A stretch of DNA of 64,000 bases, from contig JAUSFB010000077.1 of NCBI GenBank assembly GCA_030651575.1, positions 39,057-103,056 of the forward strand, written 5' to 3'. Shown here piece by piece: positions 1-8,817 of the stretch. The notes under the pieces were generated by a model, which worked only from the letters and a program-made list of their open reading frames with translations, ran no database searches and was not told where the DNA came from. Both the position numbers and the translations under genes were made by a program. Positions within the stretch are counted from its first letter, which is position 1. Every line of letters begins with the position of its first letter. Source of the stretch: Phaeospirillum sp. (GTDB taxonomy: Bacteria; Pseudomonadota; Alphaproteobacteria; Rhodospirillales; Magnetospirillaceae).

Positions 1-990
1 GGGGTGGCGACCAGCATCTTCACCGGAGTCAATCTGGGCGATGTGGCGGGCCTTGCCGCCACCGCCTATATCCAGGGCTATTCCCGCGATCAGGAGAGCG
101 AGGCGGATTCCCTGGGCATCCGCTATATGAACACCAGCGGCTGGAACCCCGACTACATGGCCACCTTCCTCGGCAAGCTGCGCGACCAGTCGCGGCTGGA
201 CGCCGTTCTAGCCGGGCGCTCTCCGGACTCGGTGGACGAGTTTTCCATGTTCGCCAGCCATCCCCGCACCATCGACCGGGTCAAGGAAGCCGCGGCGGCA
301 GCCGGCGGCGGCCGTCACGGCGCGGTCGGGCGCGACCTCTACCTGTCCCACCTGGACGGCATGCTGGTCGGCGACGATCCCAGTGAAGGGGTGGTGCGCG
401 GCCGCGTCTTCAGCCATGCCGGCCTCAACATCCGCTTCGAGGTGCCGCAGGGCTACCGCATCCTGAACGGCTCCAAGGCGGTGACCGCCCAGAATGCAAA
501 CGGCGCGGTGATCCGGTTCGACATGGGGCCGGAAGCCCAGACGGACATGACCAACTATCTGCAAAGCCAGTGGGCCAAGGGAACCCGCCTGTCCAATATC
601 GAGGCCATCACCATCAACGGCATGCCGGCAGCAACCGGCGTGACCAGACTCAACTCCAACCGGGGCACGTTCGACGCAAGGCTGCTGGCCATCAAGAACG
701 GCAAGTCGGTCTATCGCGTCATGTTCATATCTCCGCCTCAGGTCACCCCCCAGGAAGCCGAGGGCCAGCGCCGCGCCACCTACAGCTTTCGCCACCTGAC
801 CGAGTCCGAGCACGCCGAAATCAAGCCGCTGCGGATCAAGGTCATCACCGTCAAGGCCGGAGACACGGTGGAAAACCTCGCCGAGCGCCTGCCCTACGAG
901 GACCACAAGCTGGAACGCTTCCGCGTCCTCAACGGAATCGCCGAGGGCAAGGGCGTCACTCCCGGCGCAAGGATCAAGATAGTGATGTAG
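1..990 (+). CDS. M48-family metalloprotease, 3' part (5' end outside window)
   Basis: Open from the first base of the window, so the true start lies upstream. The visible part begins just before QESEADSLGIRYM, the downstream glutamate segment that supplies the third zinc ligand in M48 peptidases; the HExxH helix must lie outside the window. After the catalytic domain comes a beta-rich region and, at about residues 280-328, a LysM-like segment (VKAGDTVENLAERLP, then RFRVLNGI). This architecture fits periplasmic BepA/YfgC-like Zn-dependent proteases that act in outer-membrane quality control. The family call is firm; substrate and localisation are inferred because the N-terminus is not visible. 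Confidence 0.85.
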   Translation, partial: GVATSIFTGVNLGDVAGLAATAYIQGYSRDQESEADSLGIRYMNTSGWNPDYMATFLGKLRDQSRLDAVLAGRSPDSVDEFSMFASHPRTIDRVKEAAAAAGGGRHGAVGRDLYLSHLDGMLVGDDPSEGVVRGRVFSHAGLNIRFEVPQGYRILNGSKAVTAQNANGAVIRFDMGPEAQTDMTNYLQSQWAKGTRLSNIEAITINGMPAATGVTRLNSNRGTFDARLLAIKNGKSVYRVMFISPPQVTPQEAEGQRRATYSFRHLTESEHAEIKPLRIKVITVKAGDTVENLAERLPYEDHKLERFRVLNGIAEGKGVTPGARIKIVM

Positions 991-1033
991 GGCCTTCAGT
1001 CCAAAAAGCCATGTGGTTTTCGCATGTCGGCCT

Positions 1034-1067
1034 TACACCCCCTTTCGCATCCGCGAAATGGGGTGTA
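1034..1067. repeat. Strong stem-loop downstream of the M48 gene
   Basis: An 8-bp outer stem (TACACCCC with GGGGTGTA), one mismatch, a 6-bp inner stem (TTTCGC with GCGAAA) and an ATCC loop. There is no T-run on either side, so it is not a classical intrinsic terminator. It may stabilise the upstream mRNA 3' end or be a small repeat element. Confidence 0.55.
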
Positions 1068-1130
1068 GAGGACAGACGGACGCGGCGACCGGGCATCTGA
1101 CCCGAATCCGGCCGGGTCGAGGAGTTTGGG

Positions 1131-1283
1131 ATGATCGTTTCGACCATGGATATCGTAATGGCGGCCATCGCCATCCTGACCACCGCCGGCGCGGTGATTT
1201 CGTTCAGCGCCTGGCGTCACGCGGCCAAGATGGAGCGCGAATCCGGCAAGGCCGCCGATGGCGGGATCGCTTCCACCGTCTGA
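1131..1283 (+). CDS. Small single-pass membrane protein (50 aa), hypothetical
   Basis: A 50-codon ORF. The ATG has a GAGGAG ribosome binding site about 7 bases upstream. The protein begins MIVSTMDIVMAAIAILTTAG, predicting one N-terminal membrane helix (about residues 7-25), followed by a basic stretch (WRHAAKMERESGK) and a short tail. This looks like a typical small membrane-anchored protein with a cytoplasmic C-terminus. No family recognised. Support is the good ribosome binding site and hydrophobic pattern; coding status still needs conservation or expression evidence. Confidence 0.5.
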   Translation: MIVSTMDIVMAAIAILTTAGAVISFSAWRHAAKMERESGKAADGGIASTV

Positions 1284-1393
1284 TATCGGCAAGCCGATAA
1301 AAATTTGGCCCTGACCCTCCTTTTCCGGCAATTGCCAGCCCCGTCGTCTGGCCGTACTCTGAACGGGTGCGGTTTGTCGGGGAGGCGCTTGCC

Positions 1394-1828
1394 ATGGCCA
1401 TGTTACGACTCCGTGATGCGCTGATTCTCGCAGGGGGGCTGGGGCTGTTCCTCTGGGCCACCTTGCCGCCCGGCAAGGTGGTGTTCAACGAAGAATGCGA
1501 GCCCACCGGCGGCCCCGCCGCCTTCAGCGCCCTGATCTACCCGACATCGTTCTGGCAGTCCCAATTGGACGCCGCCATGGCGGAGCGCGGCGATCTGCTG
1601 GCCCAGCCGGCCCGCCGCGCCCGCGCCGCCGCCGAAGCGGAGCGGGAGGCCCGCGAGAATCCGGCCCTGGAAGAACGCATGATGCGGCTGTCGCGCGAAC
1701 AGAGCCGGGTCGACGACCGCTATGAAAAAGAACGTATCGAGGCGGCGCTGCAAAGCGCCCGGCTCAAGCGGATCACTTTGCTGATGCACTGCGAAGGGGT
1801 CATCGCCCAGAAACTGCAATCGCGGTAA
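1394..1828 (+). CDS. Hypothetical membrane-anchored protein (144 aa)
   Basis: A GTG 27 bases upstream is in frame, but the ATG at 1394 has GGGAGG at proper spacing and is preferred. N-terminal membrane segment (about residues 9-24, LILAGGLGLFLWA), then a short extracytoplasmic region with two cysteines (one in ECEPTGG, one near the end in MHCEG) and a long charged helical stretch rich in Arg, Ala and Glu (about residues 70-130), likely a coiled coil. No domain recognised. It converges on murJ, ending 26 bp from that gene's stop. Confidence 0.6.
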   Translation: MAMLRLRDALILAGGLGLFLWATLPPGKVVFNEECEPTGGPAAFSALIYPTSFWQSQLDAAMAERGDLLAQPARRARAAAEAEREARENPALEERMMRLSREQSRVDDRYEKERIEAALQSARLKRITLLMHCEGVIAQKLQSR

Positions 1829-1854
1829 TACCGACGGTCACGGGACGGCCGATA

Positions 1855-3396
1855 TCACTTGCGCCGCATCATCGCCTTGATGTCCGACAGCCGGGCGGCG
1901 TCCAGCAGCTGGGCCGCCACCACGAAGGCCACCAGCCCCGCCGTCACCAGGGCGACCAGCATGGCGATGGCCATCAGCTGCCCCTGGGCCAGCGGCCACA
2001 GCACCTGTCTGGCGCCCCACAGCGCCGCCGCCATAACGGCGCAGGCGGCGACGATGCGCGGCGCCTTGGCCCGCAGCCGCTCGTCCATGGCGAAAAAGCC
2101 GCGGCGCTTCAACAGTACCGCCAGGACGATGACGTTGAACCAGGCGGCGATGGCGGTGGACAGCGCCATGCCCACATGGGCGAGGCTGCCGACCAAGGCC
2201 AGATTGAGGACGATGTTCAGCAGCATGGTGGCCCCGGCCACCCGCACCGGCGTGGCGGTGTCCTCGCGGGCGAAGAAGGCCGGCGTCAACACCTTGACCA
2301 GAACATAGGCCGGCAGGCCGATGGCGAAGGCCACCAGGGCGCTGGCGGTGGCGGCGGTCTCGGCCGGGCCAAAGCTGCCGCGCTCGAACAGCACCCGGAT
2401 CACGGGGGCCGCGATCACCATCAGCGCCACCGCCGCCGGCAGGGTCAGGATCAGCCCGAATTCCATGGCGCGGTTCTGACTAACCTGCGCCGCCTCGGCC
2501 TCGCCCGCCTTGAGCTGGCGCGACAGCAGCGGCAGCAAGGCGGTGCCGATGGCGATGCCGATCACCCCCAGCGGCAGCTGGTTCACCCGGTCGGCATAGT
2601 TGAGATAACTGACGGCGCCATCGGCGACCAGGGAGGCGATCATGGTGTTGATCACCAGATTGACCTGATACACCCCGGCCCCCACCGCGCCGGGAACGAT
2701 ACGCTTGAACAGCAGCCTGATCTCGGGCGACAGGCGCGGCCGGACGATCCGCAGGGGCATTCCCGCCCGCCGCACGGAAAACACCAGCCACGAGAACTGG
2801 ACGATGCCGGCGGCGAACGTGCCCCAGGCCATGGCGTGACCGGCGGTCTCGGTATGGGGCGCCAACAGCCACAATCCGGCCATGGAGGTCAGATTCAGCA
2901 GCACCGGCGTGCCGGCGGCGGCGGCGAAGCGGCCCAGCGAATTCAGCACGCCCGCCTGGAGCGAAGTCAGCGAAATGAACAGCAGATAGGGAAAGCAGAT
3001 ACGCGAGAACTCTACCGCCAGGGTCATCTTGCCGGGGGTCGAGCCGAAACCGGGGGCCAATCCCCACAGCGCCCAGGGCATGGCCAGCTCCATGACCGCC
3101 ACGAACAACGCCAGCGCCACGAACAGCACCGCCAACGAGCGTTCGGCGAACAGGCGGGCCTCCTCGCGGCCCTCGGCGGTCAGCTTGCCGGTGAACAGCG
3201 GCACGAAGGCGGCGTTGAACGCGCCCTCCGCGAACAGCGAGCGGAACAGGTTGGGAAAGCGGAAGGCGACGAAGAAGGCGTCGGCCACCGCCCCCGCCCC
3301 CAGGAAATGGGCGATCATCATCTCGCGCATCAGGCCGGTGACGCGCGACGCCATGGTGAAGCCGCCGACGGTGGCGATGGAGCGAAACAGACTCAT
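1855..3396 (-). CDS. murJ: Lipid II flippase MurJ (MviN family)
   Basis: A 513-residue polytopic membrane protein of normal MurJ length, starting MSLFRSIATVGGFTMASRVTG, the characteristic N-terminus of the family. The early motif GAGAVADAFFVAFRFPNLFR and the loop LFAEGAFNAAFVPLF carry the conserved charged residues of the central cavity. About 14 transmembrane helices are expected, as in MOP-superfamily flippases. MurJ moves the undecaprenyl-linked peptidoglycan precursor lipid II across the inner membrane. Transcribed alone on this strand, toward the hypothetical gene at 1394-1828. Confidence 0.97.
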   Translation of the reverse strand: MSLFRSIATVGGFTMASRVTGLMREMMIAHFLGAGAVADAFFVAFRFPNLFRSLFAEGAFNAAFVPLFTGKLTAEGREEARLFAERSLAVLFVALALFVAVMELAMPWALWGLAPGFGSTPGKMTLAVEFSRICFPYLLFISLTSLQAGVLNSLGRFAAAAGTPVLLNLTSMAGLWLLAPHTETAGHAMAWGTFAAGIVQFSWLVFSVRRAGMPLRIVRPRLSPEIRLLFKRIVPGAVGAGVYQVNLVINTMIASLVADGAVSYLNYADRVNQLPLGVIGIAIGTALLPLLSRQLKAGEAEAAQVSQNRAMEFGLILTLPAAVALMVIAAPVIRVLFERGSFGPAETAATASALVAFAIGLPAYVLVKVLTPAFFAREDTATPVRVAGATMLLNIVLNLALVGSLAHVGMALSTAIAAWFNVIVLAVLLKRRGFFAMDERLRAKAPRIVAACAVMAAALWGARQVLWPLAQGQLMAIAMLVALVTAGLVAFVVAAQLLDAARLSDIKAMMRRK

Positions 3397-3723
3397 AGGG
3401 AACTTCTACCAGCCCGTCATTGCGAGCGACACCCCCATGTCATCCCTTTCGCCCCTGATTCGTGCCTGATGGCCGTCGAAGAGGCCGCCGGGGCCGGGCT
3501 TTGTGCAGGCGATCATAGACGCGGCCCTGGTGTACCCCGAGGCTGCTGCCCATATCCACCCCGATGCGATGTCGTGCGGCCCAGGCAGCTCGTAAGACGC
3601 TATCTATATTAATTGTATGCAGTCCCCGGCAATTGCATGATTGTTGTGTGCAACCTATGCGGATTGCAATGATCGGCACACATCGGCATTTTCCGAGAGC
3701 TGCGACGCCAACGGAGTTAAATA
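3397..3723. other. Divergent intergenic region, no gene seen
   Basis: Between the divergent murJ and nuclease starts. The half nearest the nuclease (about 3595-3723) is clearly AT-richer than the genes and repeats the words TTGCA and TGCAA several times. It probably holds the nuclease promoter, but no convincing -35/-10 pair was found. ORFs crossing it do not look coding. Confidence 0.5.
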
Positions 3724-4755
3724 ATGCGACTATCTTTAATAAGATATCTCTGTTTGGTTGTTGTTGCCACCCTGGCGGCATCGGGCATGGCCCAGGCCCA
3801 GAAACCGCAGCCACTGGCCTGTTCCGGACAGGCCGGGTCGCTGGAACTGCCCTATCGCTCGACGGTCCCGGCCGGATACGACCATGACCGCTTCGACACC
3901 GAGCCGAAGAGTCTGATGTTCAGCTACGGCCCCTTCACCAGCTCGTTCGAGAGCCCCGACGACGACCGGGCGGATTCGCCCTATAAGGGGGTGCCCAAAT
4001 GGGTGTCCTACGAAATGCGGGCTTTGCTGGGCGATGACGGCACGCCGATCCATCCTCAGGGGGCCAAGCGGCCGACCAAGTGGTATGAACTGGCCGACAC
4101 CGCCTTCTTGTGGAACGGCAAGCCCGATATCCGCAAGCGGGGGATCGACGCCTCGTATCGCGGCTTTGCCGGCGTGTGGAATCGCGGCCACATGGCGTCC
4201 CGCAGCCATGCCAACCGGATCGGCTGGCAGGAGGGCTGCAACACCCATGTCTTCATCAACGCCCTGCCCCAATACGCCGACATGAATCAGGGCGACTGGC
4301 TGGCGCTGGAGAATTACGCCATCGCGGCGGCCAACAAATACGGGCGGGTCTGGACCATCGCCGGCCCGATTTTCGAGTTCGACCGCGAAATCGACCTGAT
4401 CGGCGCGCCCGGAGCGGTGCCGGTCGCCATTCCACATGCCTTGTTCAAGATTCTGGTGGTGGAGGTCGGCGGCCGGGTCGAGGCCCGCGCCTTCATCTTT
4501 CCCCAGGCCGACGAGGACCATCGCGGCGCCTATCGCAAATGCGCCGGTACGCCCCAGTCGAAATACGACTTGGCGCAATACGCCGCGACGGTGTCCGAGA
4601 TCGAACACGCCACCGGGCTGCGCTTTTTCAACGCACTCCCCGCGGCGGACCGCAAGCAACTCGACAGCCGATCCGGGACCGGCCCCTGGCCCATCGAAAC
4701 CCGCTTTTACGACGACCGCTGCGGCGGCAAAGACGACGATGAGGAAGACAGCTGA
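3724..4755 (+). CDS. Secreted DNA/RNA non-specific endonuclease (NUC family)
   Basis: 343 residues with a signal peptide (MRLSLIRYLCLVVVATLAAS, cleavage likely after GMAQA). The mature protein carries NRGHMASRSHANRIG at about residues 156-170, a variant of the DRGH catalytic motif of Serratia-type beta-beta-alpha-metal nucleases, with the His as general base. Downstream, FINALPQYADMNQGDWLALE supplies the metal-binding Asn/Glu helix region. The C-terminal tail is acidic (KDDDEEDS). Expected to be periplasmic or extracellular and to degrade nucleic acid for nutrition or defence. The Asp-to-Asn change in DRGH occurs in some members and does not by itself suggest loss of activity. Confidence 0.9.
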   Translation: MRLSLIRYLCLVVVATLAASGMAQAQKPQPLACSGQAGSLELPYRSTVPAGYDHDRFDTEPKSLMFSYGPFTSSFESPDDDRADSPYKGVPKWVSYEMRALLGDDGTPIHPQGAKRPTKWYELADTAFLWNGKPDIRKRGIDASYRGFAGVWNRGHMASRSHANRIGWQEGCNTHVFINALPQYADMNQGDWLALENYAIAAANKYGRVWTIAGPIFEFDREIDLIGAPGAVPVAIPHALFKILVVEVGGRVEARAFIFPQADEDHRGAYRKCAGTPQSKYDLAQYAATVSEIEHATGLRFFNALPAADRKQLDSRSGTGPWPIETRFYDDRCGGKDDDEEDS

Positions 4756-4788
4756 TTCCAGATTCTGCGGATCGGGCCGCGGGCCGCG

Positions 4789-5199
4789 CTATGTCGACGG
4801 AGCGGGGGCGTCGCCAGCGGGGGGCGGGGCCTGAACCGGCGGGGCTGCCGTCACCGGGGCGGCGGGGGCCTCTCCGACCGCGACCGAAGCCGGGGTGGGA
4901 TCCTCCGACGCCGGGGCGACGGCATCCGCATCCTGGGATGAGGCGCCGTGGCGGATATACTCCTGCACCACCATCTTTGATGGGAATTGCTCCCTAACCT
5001 CGCCGGTCGAGCCGTCGCGAAACATCAGGACGGCGATGCCGGCCTGATAATTGAAGCTTACGACAGGGCTGATGAACGGGGCGGCTTCGGAACTGACCAC
5101 TTGGCCAACGGGCAAACGCGCCGCCGGCTGCGCCACGTCACTCCTTCCGAGGGAAGGGGCGTAGGTCTGCGCATGCTCTGACGGACCGCCGATATACAT
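4789..5199 (-). CDS. Hypothetical protein with FlaG-like core (136 aa)
   Basis: Residues about 40-85 contain FNYQAGIAVLMFRDGSTGEV followed by REQFPSKMVVQEY. This strand-turn-strand pattern (hydrophobic strand, D-G-S-T-G-E-V turn, Q-x-P) resembles the core of flagellar FlaG-type proteins. The C-terminal 45 residues are a low-complexity Ala/Pro linker. No signal peptide or membrane segment. A promoter-like sequence lies about 36 bases upstream. The FlaG resemblance is weak and no flagellar genes are adjacent. Confidence 0.5.
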   Translation of the reverse strand: MYIGGPSEHAQTYAPSLGRSDVAQPAARLPVGQVVSSEAAPFISPVVSFNYQAGIAVLMFRDGSTGEVREQFPSKMVVQEYIRHGASSQDADAVAPASEDPTPASVAVGEAPAAPVTAAPPVQAPPPAGDAPAPST

Positions 5200-5234
5200 G
5201 GCTTTCTGCCTGACAAGAGTTTCTCGCTTTTTAA

Positions 5235-5263
5235 GTAATACACGATTTGACTCGAAATTTCAA
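5235..5263 (-). promoter_or_regulatory. Candidate sigma70-type promoter for the gene at 4789-5199
   Basis: On the minus strand TTGAAA and TATTAC are separated by 17 bases, in an AT-rich pocket, with the start codon about 36 bases beyond the -10 element. Assigned by eye from consensus match and spacing only. Confidence 0.4.
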
Positions 5264-5353
5264 GTCGGAACCGGGATGTCCGCTTGGCAGCATCCATGCC
5301 ACACGAAGATAGCGCCTTGAAATTATTGCCAGAATACCAACACAAGTAAAAGG

Positions 5354-6136
5354 TCATCCGCCCCATTTGGGACGGCGCTTGTCGAAGAAGGCGGCCAGTC
5401 CCTCGCGCCCCTCTTCGGAGGCGCGCAGATCGGAGAAATGGCTGGCGGTATAGCGCATCAGGTCGGGACCCATGGGGCTGTCATCCACCACCCGGATCAT
5501 CTCCTTGGTGGCTGCTTGGGCCTTGGGGCCGCCCTTGAGGCAGGCTTCGACCATGTGGTCGCGGGCGGCGGCAAGCTTGTCGGAGGCGACCACCGCATGG
5601 ACCAGCCCGGTTCGCAGCGCCTCGCGCGCGTCAAAACGCTCGCCCGACACCATATAGCGGCGGCAGGCGCGGGCGCCGATGGCCAGATAGAGGTAAGGCG
5701 CGACGATGGACGGCGCCAGACCCAACCGGACCTCGGTCAGGGCAAAGCTGGCCTCCTCGGCGGCGATGGCGATGTCGGCCACCGCCACCAGACCGGCGCC
5801 GCCCCCCAGGGCCGCCCCCTGGACCACGGCGATCACCGGCTTGGGGCAGCGGTCGATGGCGTCCAGCATCATGGCCAGCATCATGGCGTCGCGCTGGTTT
5901 TCGGCCGCGTCCTGGGAGGCCGACCGGCTCAACCAGCCGATATCGATGCCAGCGCAAAAGCTGCTCCCCCTGGCCTCCAGCACCACTGCCCGCACCGCCT
6001 CGGCCACGCCCAGTTTCTGGAAGGCCTGGGTCAGGTTGCCGGCAAGTTGGGCGTCGAAGGCGTTATGGAGGTCGGGGCGATTGAGGGTGACGGTGGCGAC
6101 CGCACCGGAAATCTTGACGTGGAGGGCTTCGGTCAT
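5354..6136 (-). CDS. Enoyl-CoA hydratase/isomerase (crotonase family)
   Basis: About 260 residues, the normal crotonase length. Oxyanion-hole segments SSFCAGIDIGWL (about residues 60-71) and GAALGGGAGLVAVADI (about 107-122) are clear, as is ASFALTEVRLGLAPSIVAPY. Two in-frame ATGs lie 9 bases apart; the downstream one (6136) is preferred because GAGG sits 9 bases before it, whereas it abuts the upstream ATG. Likely acts in beta-oxidation or branched-chain acyl-CoA breakdown; the similarity to methylglutaconyl-CoA-hydratase-like enzymes is suggestive only. Stands alone with no other acyl-CoA genes adjacent. Confidence 0.9.
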   Translation of the reverse strand: MTEALHVKISGAVATVTLNRPDLHNAFDAQLAGNLTQAFQKLGVAEAVRAVVLEARGSSFCAGIDIGWLSRSASQDAAENQRDAMMLAMMLDAIDRCPKPVIAVVQGAALGGGAGLVAVADIAIAAEEASFALTEVRLGLAPSIVAPYLYLAIGARACRRYMVSGERFDAREALRTGLVHAVVASDKLAAARDHMVEACLKGGPKAQAATKEMIRVVDDSPMGPDLMRYTASHFSDLRASEEGREGLAAFFDKRRPKWGG

Positions 6137-6302
6137 GGGCGGCATCCTCGCGGGCGGTCACGTCAGCCACGCCGACGAACGGAAAGAATCATACAGTCGC
6201 CAGCGGGCAAGGCCAAGCGCGCGAGTGAAGGGGAAGCGCGTGACAGACGCCTCCCCGAACGGATATGGTCCGCCTTTCTGGACCAAGGACGATGAGGCCC
6301 CC

Positions 6303-6566
6303 ATGGAAAACCGCGAAATGTTCGACGAGATCAACGCGCTGGTCGGCGCGGTCGCCAAGGCGATGGAGATCAGCGAGGGCGAGGTGATCGCCGCCATCGA
6401 ACAGGGCCGCCTCGGCATGGAGATGATCGCCGACGAGCAGGGCCGCAACTGCATCGAGGTCACCAGCGACGGCCGCACCGCCCGCGTCTATCAGGGCGCC
6501 ATCTTCCGGCCCGACGACCAGCCGGGCGACGAAGACTGCGAAAGCGGCTGCTCCTGCGGGCATTGA
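6303..6566 (+). CDS. Small Cys/His-tailed hypothetical protein (87 aa)
   Basis: Starts MENREMFDEINALVGAVAKA at 6303; the longer upstream reading is rejected because it runs back through the divergent gene. Residues 1-45 look helical and residues 50-75 form beta strands (CIEVTSDGRTARVYQGAIF). The C-terminus ends CESGCSCGH, a Cys/His cluster that could bind metal. No family recognised. The first repeat array starts 10 bases after its stop. Confidence 0.6.
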   Translation: MENREMFDEINALVGAVAKAMEISEGEVIAAIEQGRLGMEMIADEQGRNCIEVTSDGRTARVYQGAIFRPDDQPGDEDCESGCSCGH

Positions 6567-6576
6567 TGGATATAAG

Positions 6577-6880
6577 TCCTCAGACGCCGGGCGGGCGCAT
6601 CCGCGCCCTTGGCTACGCGGCATGGGCCGCGCCGGCCCTTGGCCGCAACTCCGAGCCTGTGGCTCGTCGGGTTTGTGTCCCTCAGACGCCGGGCGGGCGC
6701 ATCCGCGCCCTTGGCTACGCGGCATGGGCCGCGCCGGCCCTTGGCCGCAACTCCGAGCCTGTGGCTCTCGTCGGGTTTGTGTCCCTCAGACGCCGGGCGG
6801 GCGCATCCGCGCCCTTGGCTACGCGGCATGGACCGCGCCGGCCCTTGGCCGCAACTCCGAGCCTGTGGCTCGTTCGGTAG
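6577..6880. repeat. ~103-bp repeat array A: three tandem copies
   Basis: Three near-identical copies beginning near 6577, 6678 and 6782 (periods 102 and 104; the second copy carries two extra bases). Each contains the segment reading, on the minus strand, CGGAGTTGCGGCCAAGGGCC and then GCGGCCCATGCCGC, a nested hairpin. Fills the gap between convergent genes ending at 6566 and 6888. The copies lack stops in several frames, which creates long open frames with repeated GRAGPWPQLRACG-type peptides; these are judged not to be proteins. The same family occurs at 19065, 25308 and 34123. Confidence 0.95.
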
Positions 6881-6887
6881 ACGCCGG

Positions 6888-7601
6888 TTACAGTTTGCGC
6901 GCCACCCAGCCGCCGAAGCACAGTGCCCGGAAATAGGGTTCCGGCGGGCCGAAACCGGTGGCGGCCAGCAGTTCGGCCAGGCGTTCCTCGCGCAGGGGGT
7001 GGATGTCGCGGTCGATATGGCGAAAGCCCTTGTCGACCTCGACTTGCGGGATGCCGGCCGCCAGTTGCAGGTGACGCCACCAGTTGCGCAATTGCTGCTG
7101 CCACGGGTCGTCCCAATTGCCGAACAGGTCGGCCAGCACCAGCGGCGCCCCTGGCTTGAGGTGGGAGGAAATCTCGTCCAGCAGGGTCTGCTTGGCGCCG
7201 ACCGCGTCGCCTTCGCCGTCCTGGAGGAAATGCATGACCAGCAGCAGGGTGGCGGCGTCGAACGGCTCGAACTTGGGCAGGTCGCCGACCTTGGCCGGAT
7301 AGAGCCGGACCCGCCGGGTCAGGCCGTGGGCCGCCACCTTGGCTTCGGCATGGGCCATCATCTCCTTGGACGGATCGACCCCGACTATCGTCAGATCAGG
7401 ACAGCTTTCCGCCAGGGCGACGCATTCGACGCCGGTGCCGGCCCCCACCACCAGGGCGCGGCCCCTGCCGCCGGTGGCCTCGGCGACGATCTGGCACGAC
7501 AGCACATGCAGCGCGTCATAGCCGGGAATGGCCTCGCGCACCCGCCTGTCATAGGCCTCGGCCCGGCCCTTGTCCCAATGGCGGACGGTATCGGTGGTCA
7601 T
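6888..7601 (-). CDS. Class I SAM-dependent methyltransferase
   Basis: 237 residues. SAM-binding motif I is RALVVGAGTGVECVALAES (about residues 49-67), followed by the acidic strand end TIVGVDPSKEMMAHAEAK. The segment PFDAATLLLVMHFLQDGEG fits motif IV and the post-motif helix. Substrate unknown; the overall form matches small-molecule methyltransferases of the ubiE/tam type. Lies 3 bases downstream of trmL on the same strand, so probably co-transcribed. Its stop is 8 bases from the repeat array. Confidence 0.85.
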   Translation of the reverse strand: MTTDTVRHWDKGRAEAYDRRVREAIPGYDALHVLSCQIVAEATGGRGRALVVGAGTGVECVALAESCPDLTIVGVDPSKEMMAHAEAKVAAHGLTRRVRLYPAKVGDLPKFEPFDAATLLLVMHFLQDGEGDAVGAKQTLLDEISSHLKPGAPLVLADLFGNWDDPWQQQLRNWWRHLQLAAGIPQVEVDKGFRHIDRDIHPLREERLAELLAATGFGPPEPYFRALCFGGWVARKL

Positions 7602-7604
7602 GGC

Positions 7605-8093
7605 TCAGTTTTCTCCCTGCCGCTCGTCATCGGGGAAGCCGCCCAGCTGACGCAGCGCCTCGCCCGTCGCCAAGGCCGCCGCAAGCGCCACGTTCAGCGA
7701 GCGCGGCCCGGTCATCATCGGGATTCGGATGCGCGCAAAGGCGGCATCGGCCACCTCGGGCGGCACACCCGCGCTCTCCCGTCCGACCATGATGGTGTCG
7801 CCGGCCGCGAAAGGGAAGCGGTCATGGCGGCGCTCCCCCTTGGTGGTCAACAAGATCAGCCGCCGGCCGCTTGTCGTCAGCGCGGACTGGAAGGCTTGCC
7901 ACGACGAATGGCGGATGTAGCTGGCATGATCGATATAGTCCATTCCCGCGCGCCGGACTTTACGTTCATCAAGGACAAAGCCGCACGGTTCGATTATATC
8001 GACGGCGACACCCAGGCAGGCCGACAGGCGCAGCAGTGTTCCGGCGTTCTGGGGAATGTCGGGCTGGTAAAGGGCGAGGCGAAGAACAGTCAC
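7605..8093 (-). CDS. trmL: tRNA (cytidine(34)/uridine(34)-2'-O)-methyltransferase TrmL (SPOUT)
   Basis: 162 residues, typical for TrmL. Motifs: N-terminal RLALYQPDIPQNAGTLLRLS, then GDTIMVGRESAGVPPEVAD and RIPMMTGPRSLNVALAAAL, the SPOUT trefoil-knot SAM-binding segments. The enzyme methylates the wobble ribose of certain tRNA-Leu isoacceptors. First gene of a likely two-gene unit with the methyltransferase downstream, and divergent from the bc1 operon. Confidence 0.95.
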   Translation of the reverse strand: MTVLRLALYQPDIPQNAGTLLRLSACLGVAVDIIEPCGFVLDERKVRRAGMDYIDHASYIRHSSWQAFQSALTTSGRRLILLTTKGERRHDRFPFAAGDTIMVGRESAGVPPEVADAAFARIRIPMMTGPRSLNVALAAALATGEALRQLGGFPDDERQGEN

Positions 8094-8251
8094 GGATTCA
8101 GGTCCTTCGAACAGCCGACAGGCACGGGGGGAACCGGCCTCGGTGAAAATGTAACATTAACAAATGCTCATATATGGCGAGACGGCTGTTGAAACAACCG
8201 GGTCGATGTGGTTAATAGTCGCGCTTTAGCGGGCCAACAAGAGGATTACAC

Positions 8252-8806
8252 ATGGCTGATCAGGCACATAATGCCCAGCCCTCGTCGGTGGACGGGCAGA
8301 CGCGGCGGGATTTCCTGCTGTATGCCACATCCGCCGTCGGTGCGGTCGGTACGGGCATTGCTCTCTGGCCGTTCGTGCACAGCATGAACCCGGCCGCCGA
8401 TACGCTGGCGCTTTCGACCACCGATGTGGACATTTCGGCCATCAAGCCGGGTCAGTCGGTCACGGTCGTCTGGCGCGGCAAACCGGTTTTCGTTCGTCGC
8501 CGTCTTCCCGAAGAGGTTGCCGTCGCCGAACAGGTGAACATCTCCGAGCTGCGCGAGCCGCAGAAGGACTCCGAGCGGGCCAAGAAGCCCGAATGGCTGA
8601 TTCTGATCGGCGTCTGCACCCATCTGGGCTGCGTGCCGCTGGGTCAGAAGCCTGCCGACCCCAAGGGTGAGTTCGGCGGCTGGTTCTGCCCGTGTCACGG
8701 TTCGCACTATGACACCTCGGGTCGCATCCGCAAGGGTCCGGCTCCGGCCAATCTGCCGGTGCCGCCCTATCAGTTCACCAGCGACACCACCGTCCGGATC
8801 GGCTGA
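8252..8806 (+). CDS. petA: Ubiquinol-cytochrome c reductase Rieske iron-sulfur subunit
   Basis: 184 residues. Twin-arginine-type N-terminus [20 protein letters not shown], which doubles as the membrane anchor. Rieske 2Fe-2S ligands lie in [10 protein letters not shown] and [13 protein letters not shown] (about residues 128-137 and 147-159), including the disulfide-forming cysteines. Transfers electrons from ubiquinol at the Qo site to cytochrome c1. Followed after 11 bases by the fused cytochrome b/c1 gene, so an operon. The 158-bp divergent region to trmL should hold the promoter; an AGAGGA ribosome binding site is present. Confidence 0.98.
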   Translation: MADQAHNAQPSSVDGQTRRDFLLYATSAVGAVGTGIALWPFVHSMNPAADTLALSTTDVDISAIKPGQSVTVVWRGKPVFVRRRLPEEVAVAEQVNISELREPQKDSERAKKPEWLILIGVCTHLGCVPLGQKPADPKGEFGGWFCPCHGSHYDTSGRIRKGPAPANLPVPPYQFTSDTTVRIG

Positions 8807-8817
8807 GGGAACCCGTC

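Noticed and set aside
3440..3814. Minus-strand ORF overlapping the nuclease promoter and signal peptide
   Set aside because: No ribosome binding site and it overlaps a convincing signal-peptide-encoding start on the other strand.
6563..8192. Long open frames through the repeat array, e.g. 6609-8192 on the plus strand, with repeated GRAGPWPQLRACG peptides
   Set aside because: They arise because the repeat lacks stops in several frames, then run antisense through the methyltransferase and trmL genes. No ribosome binding site and no recognisable domain.
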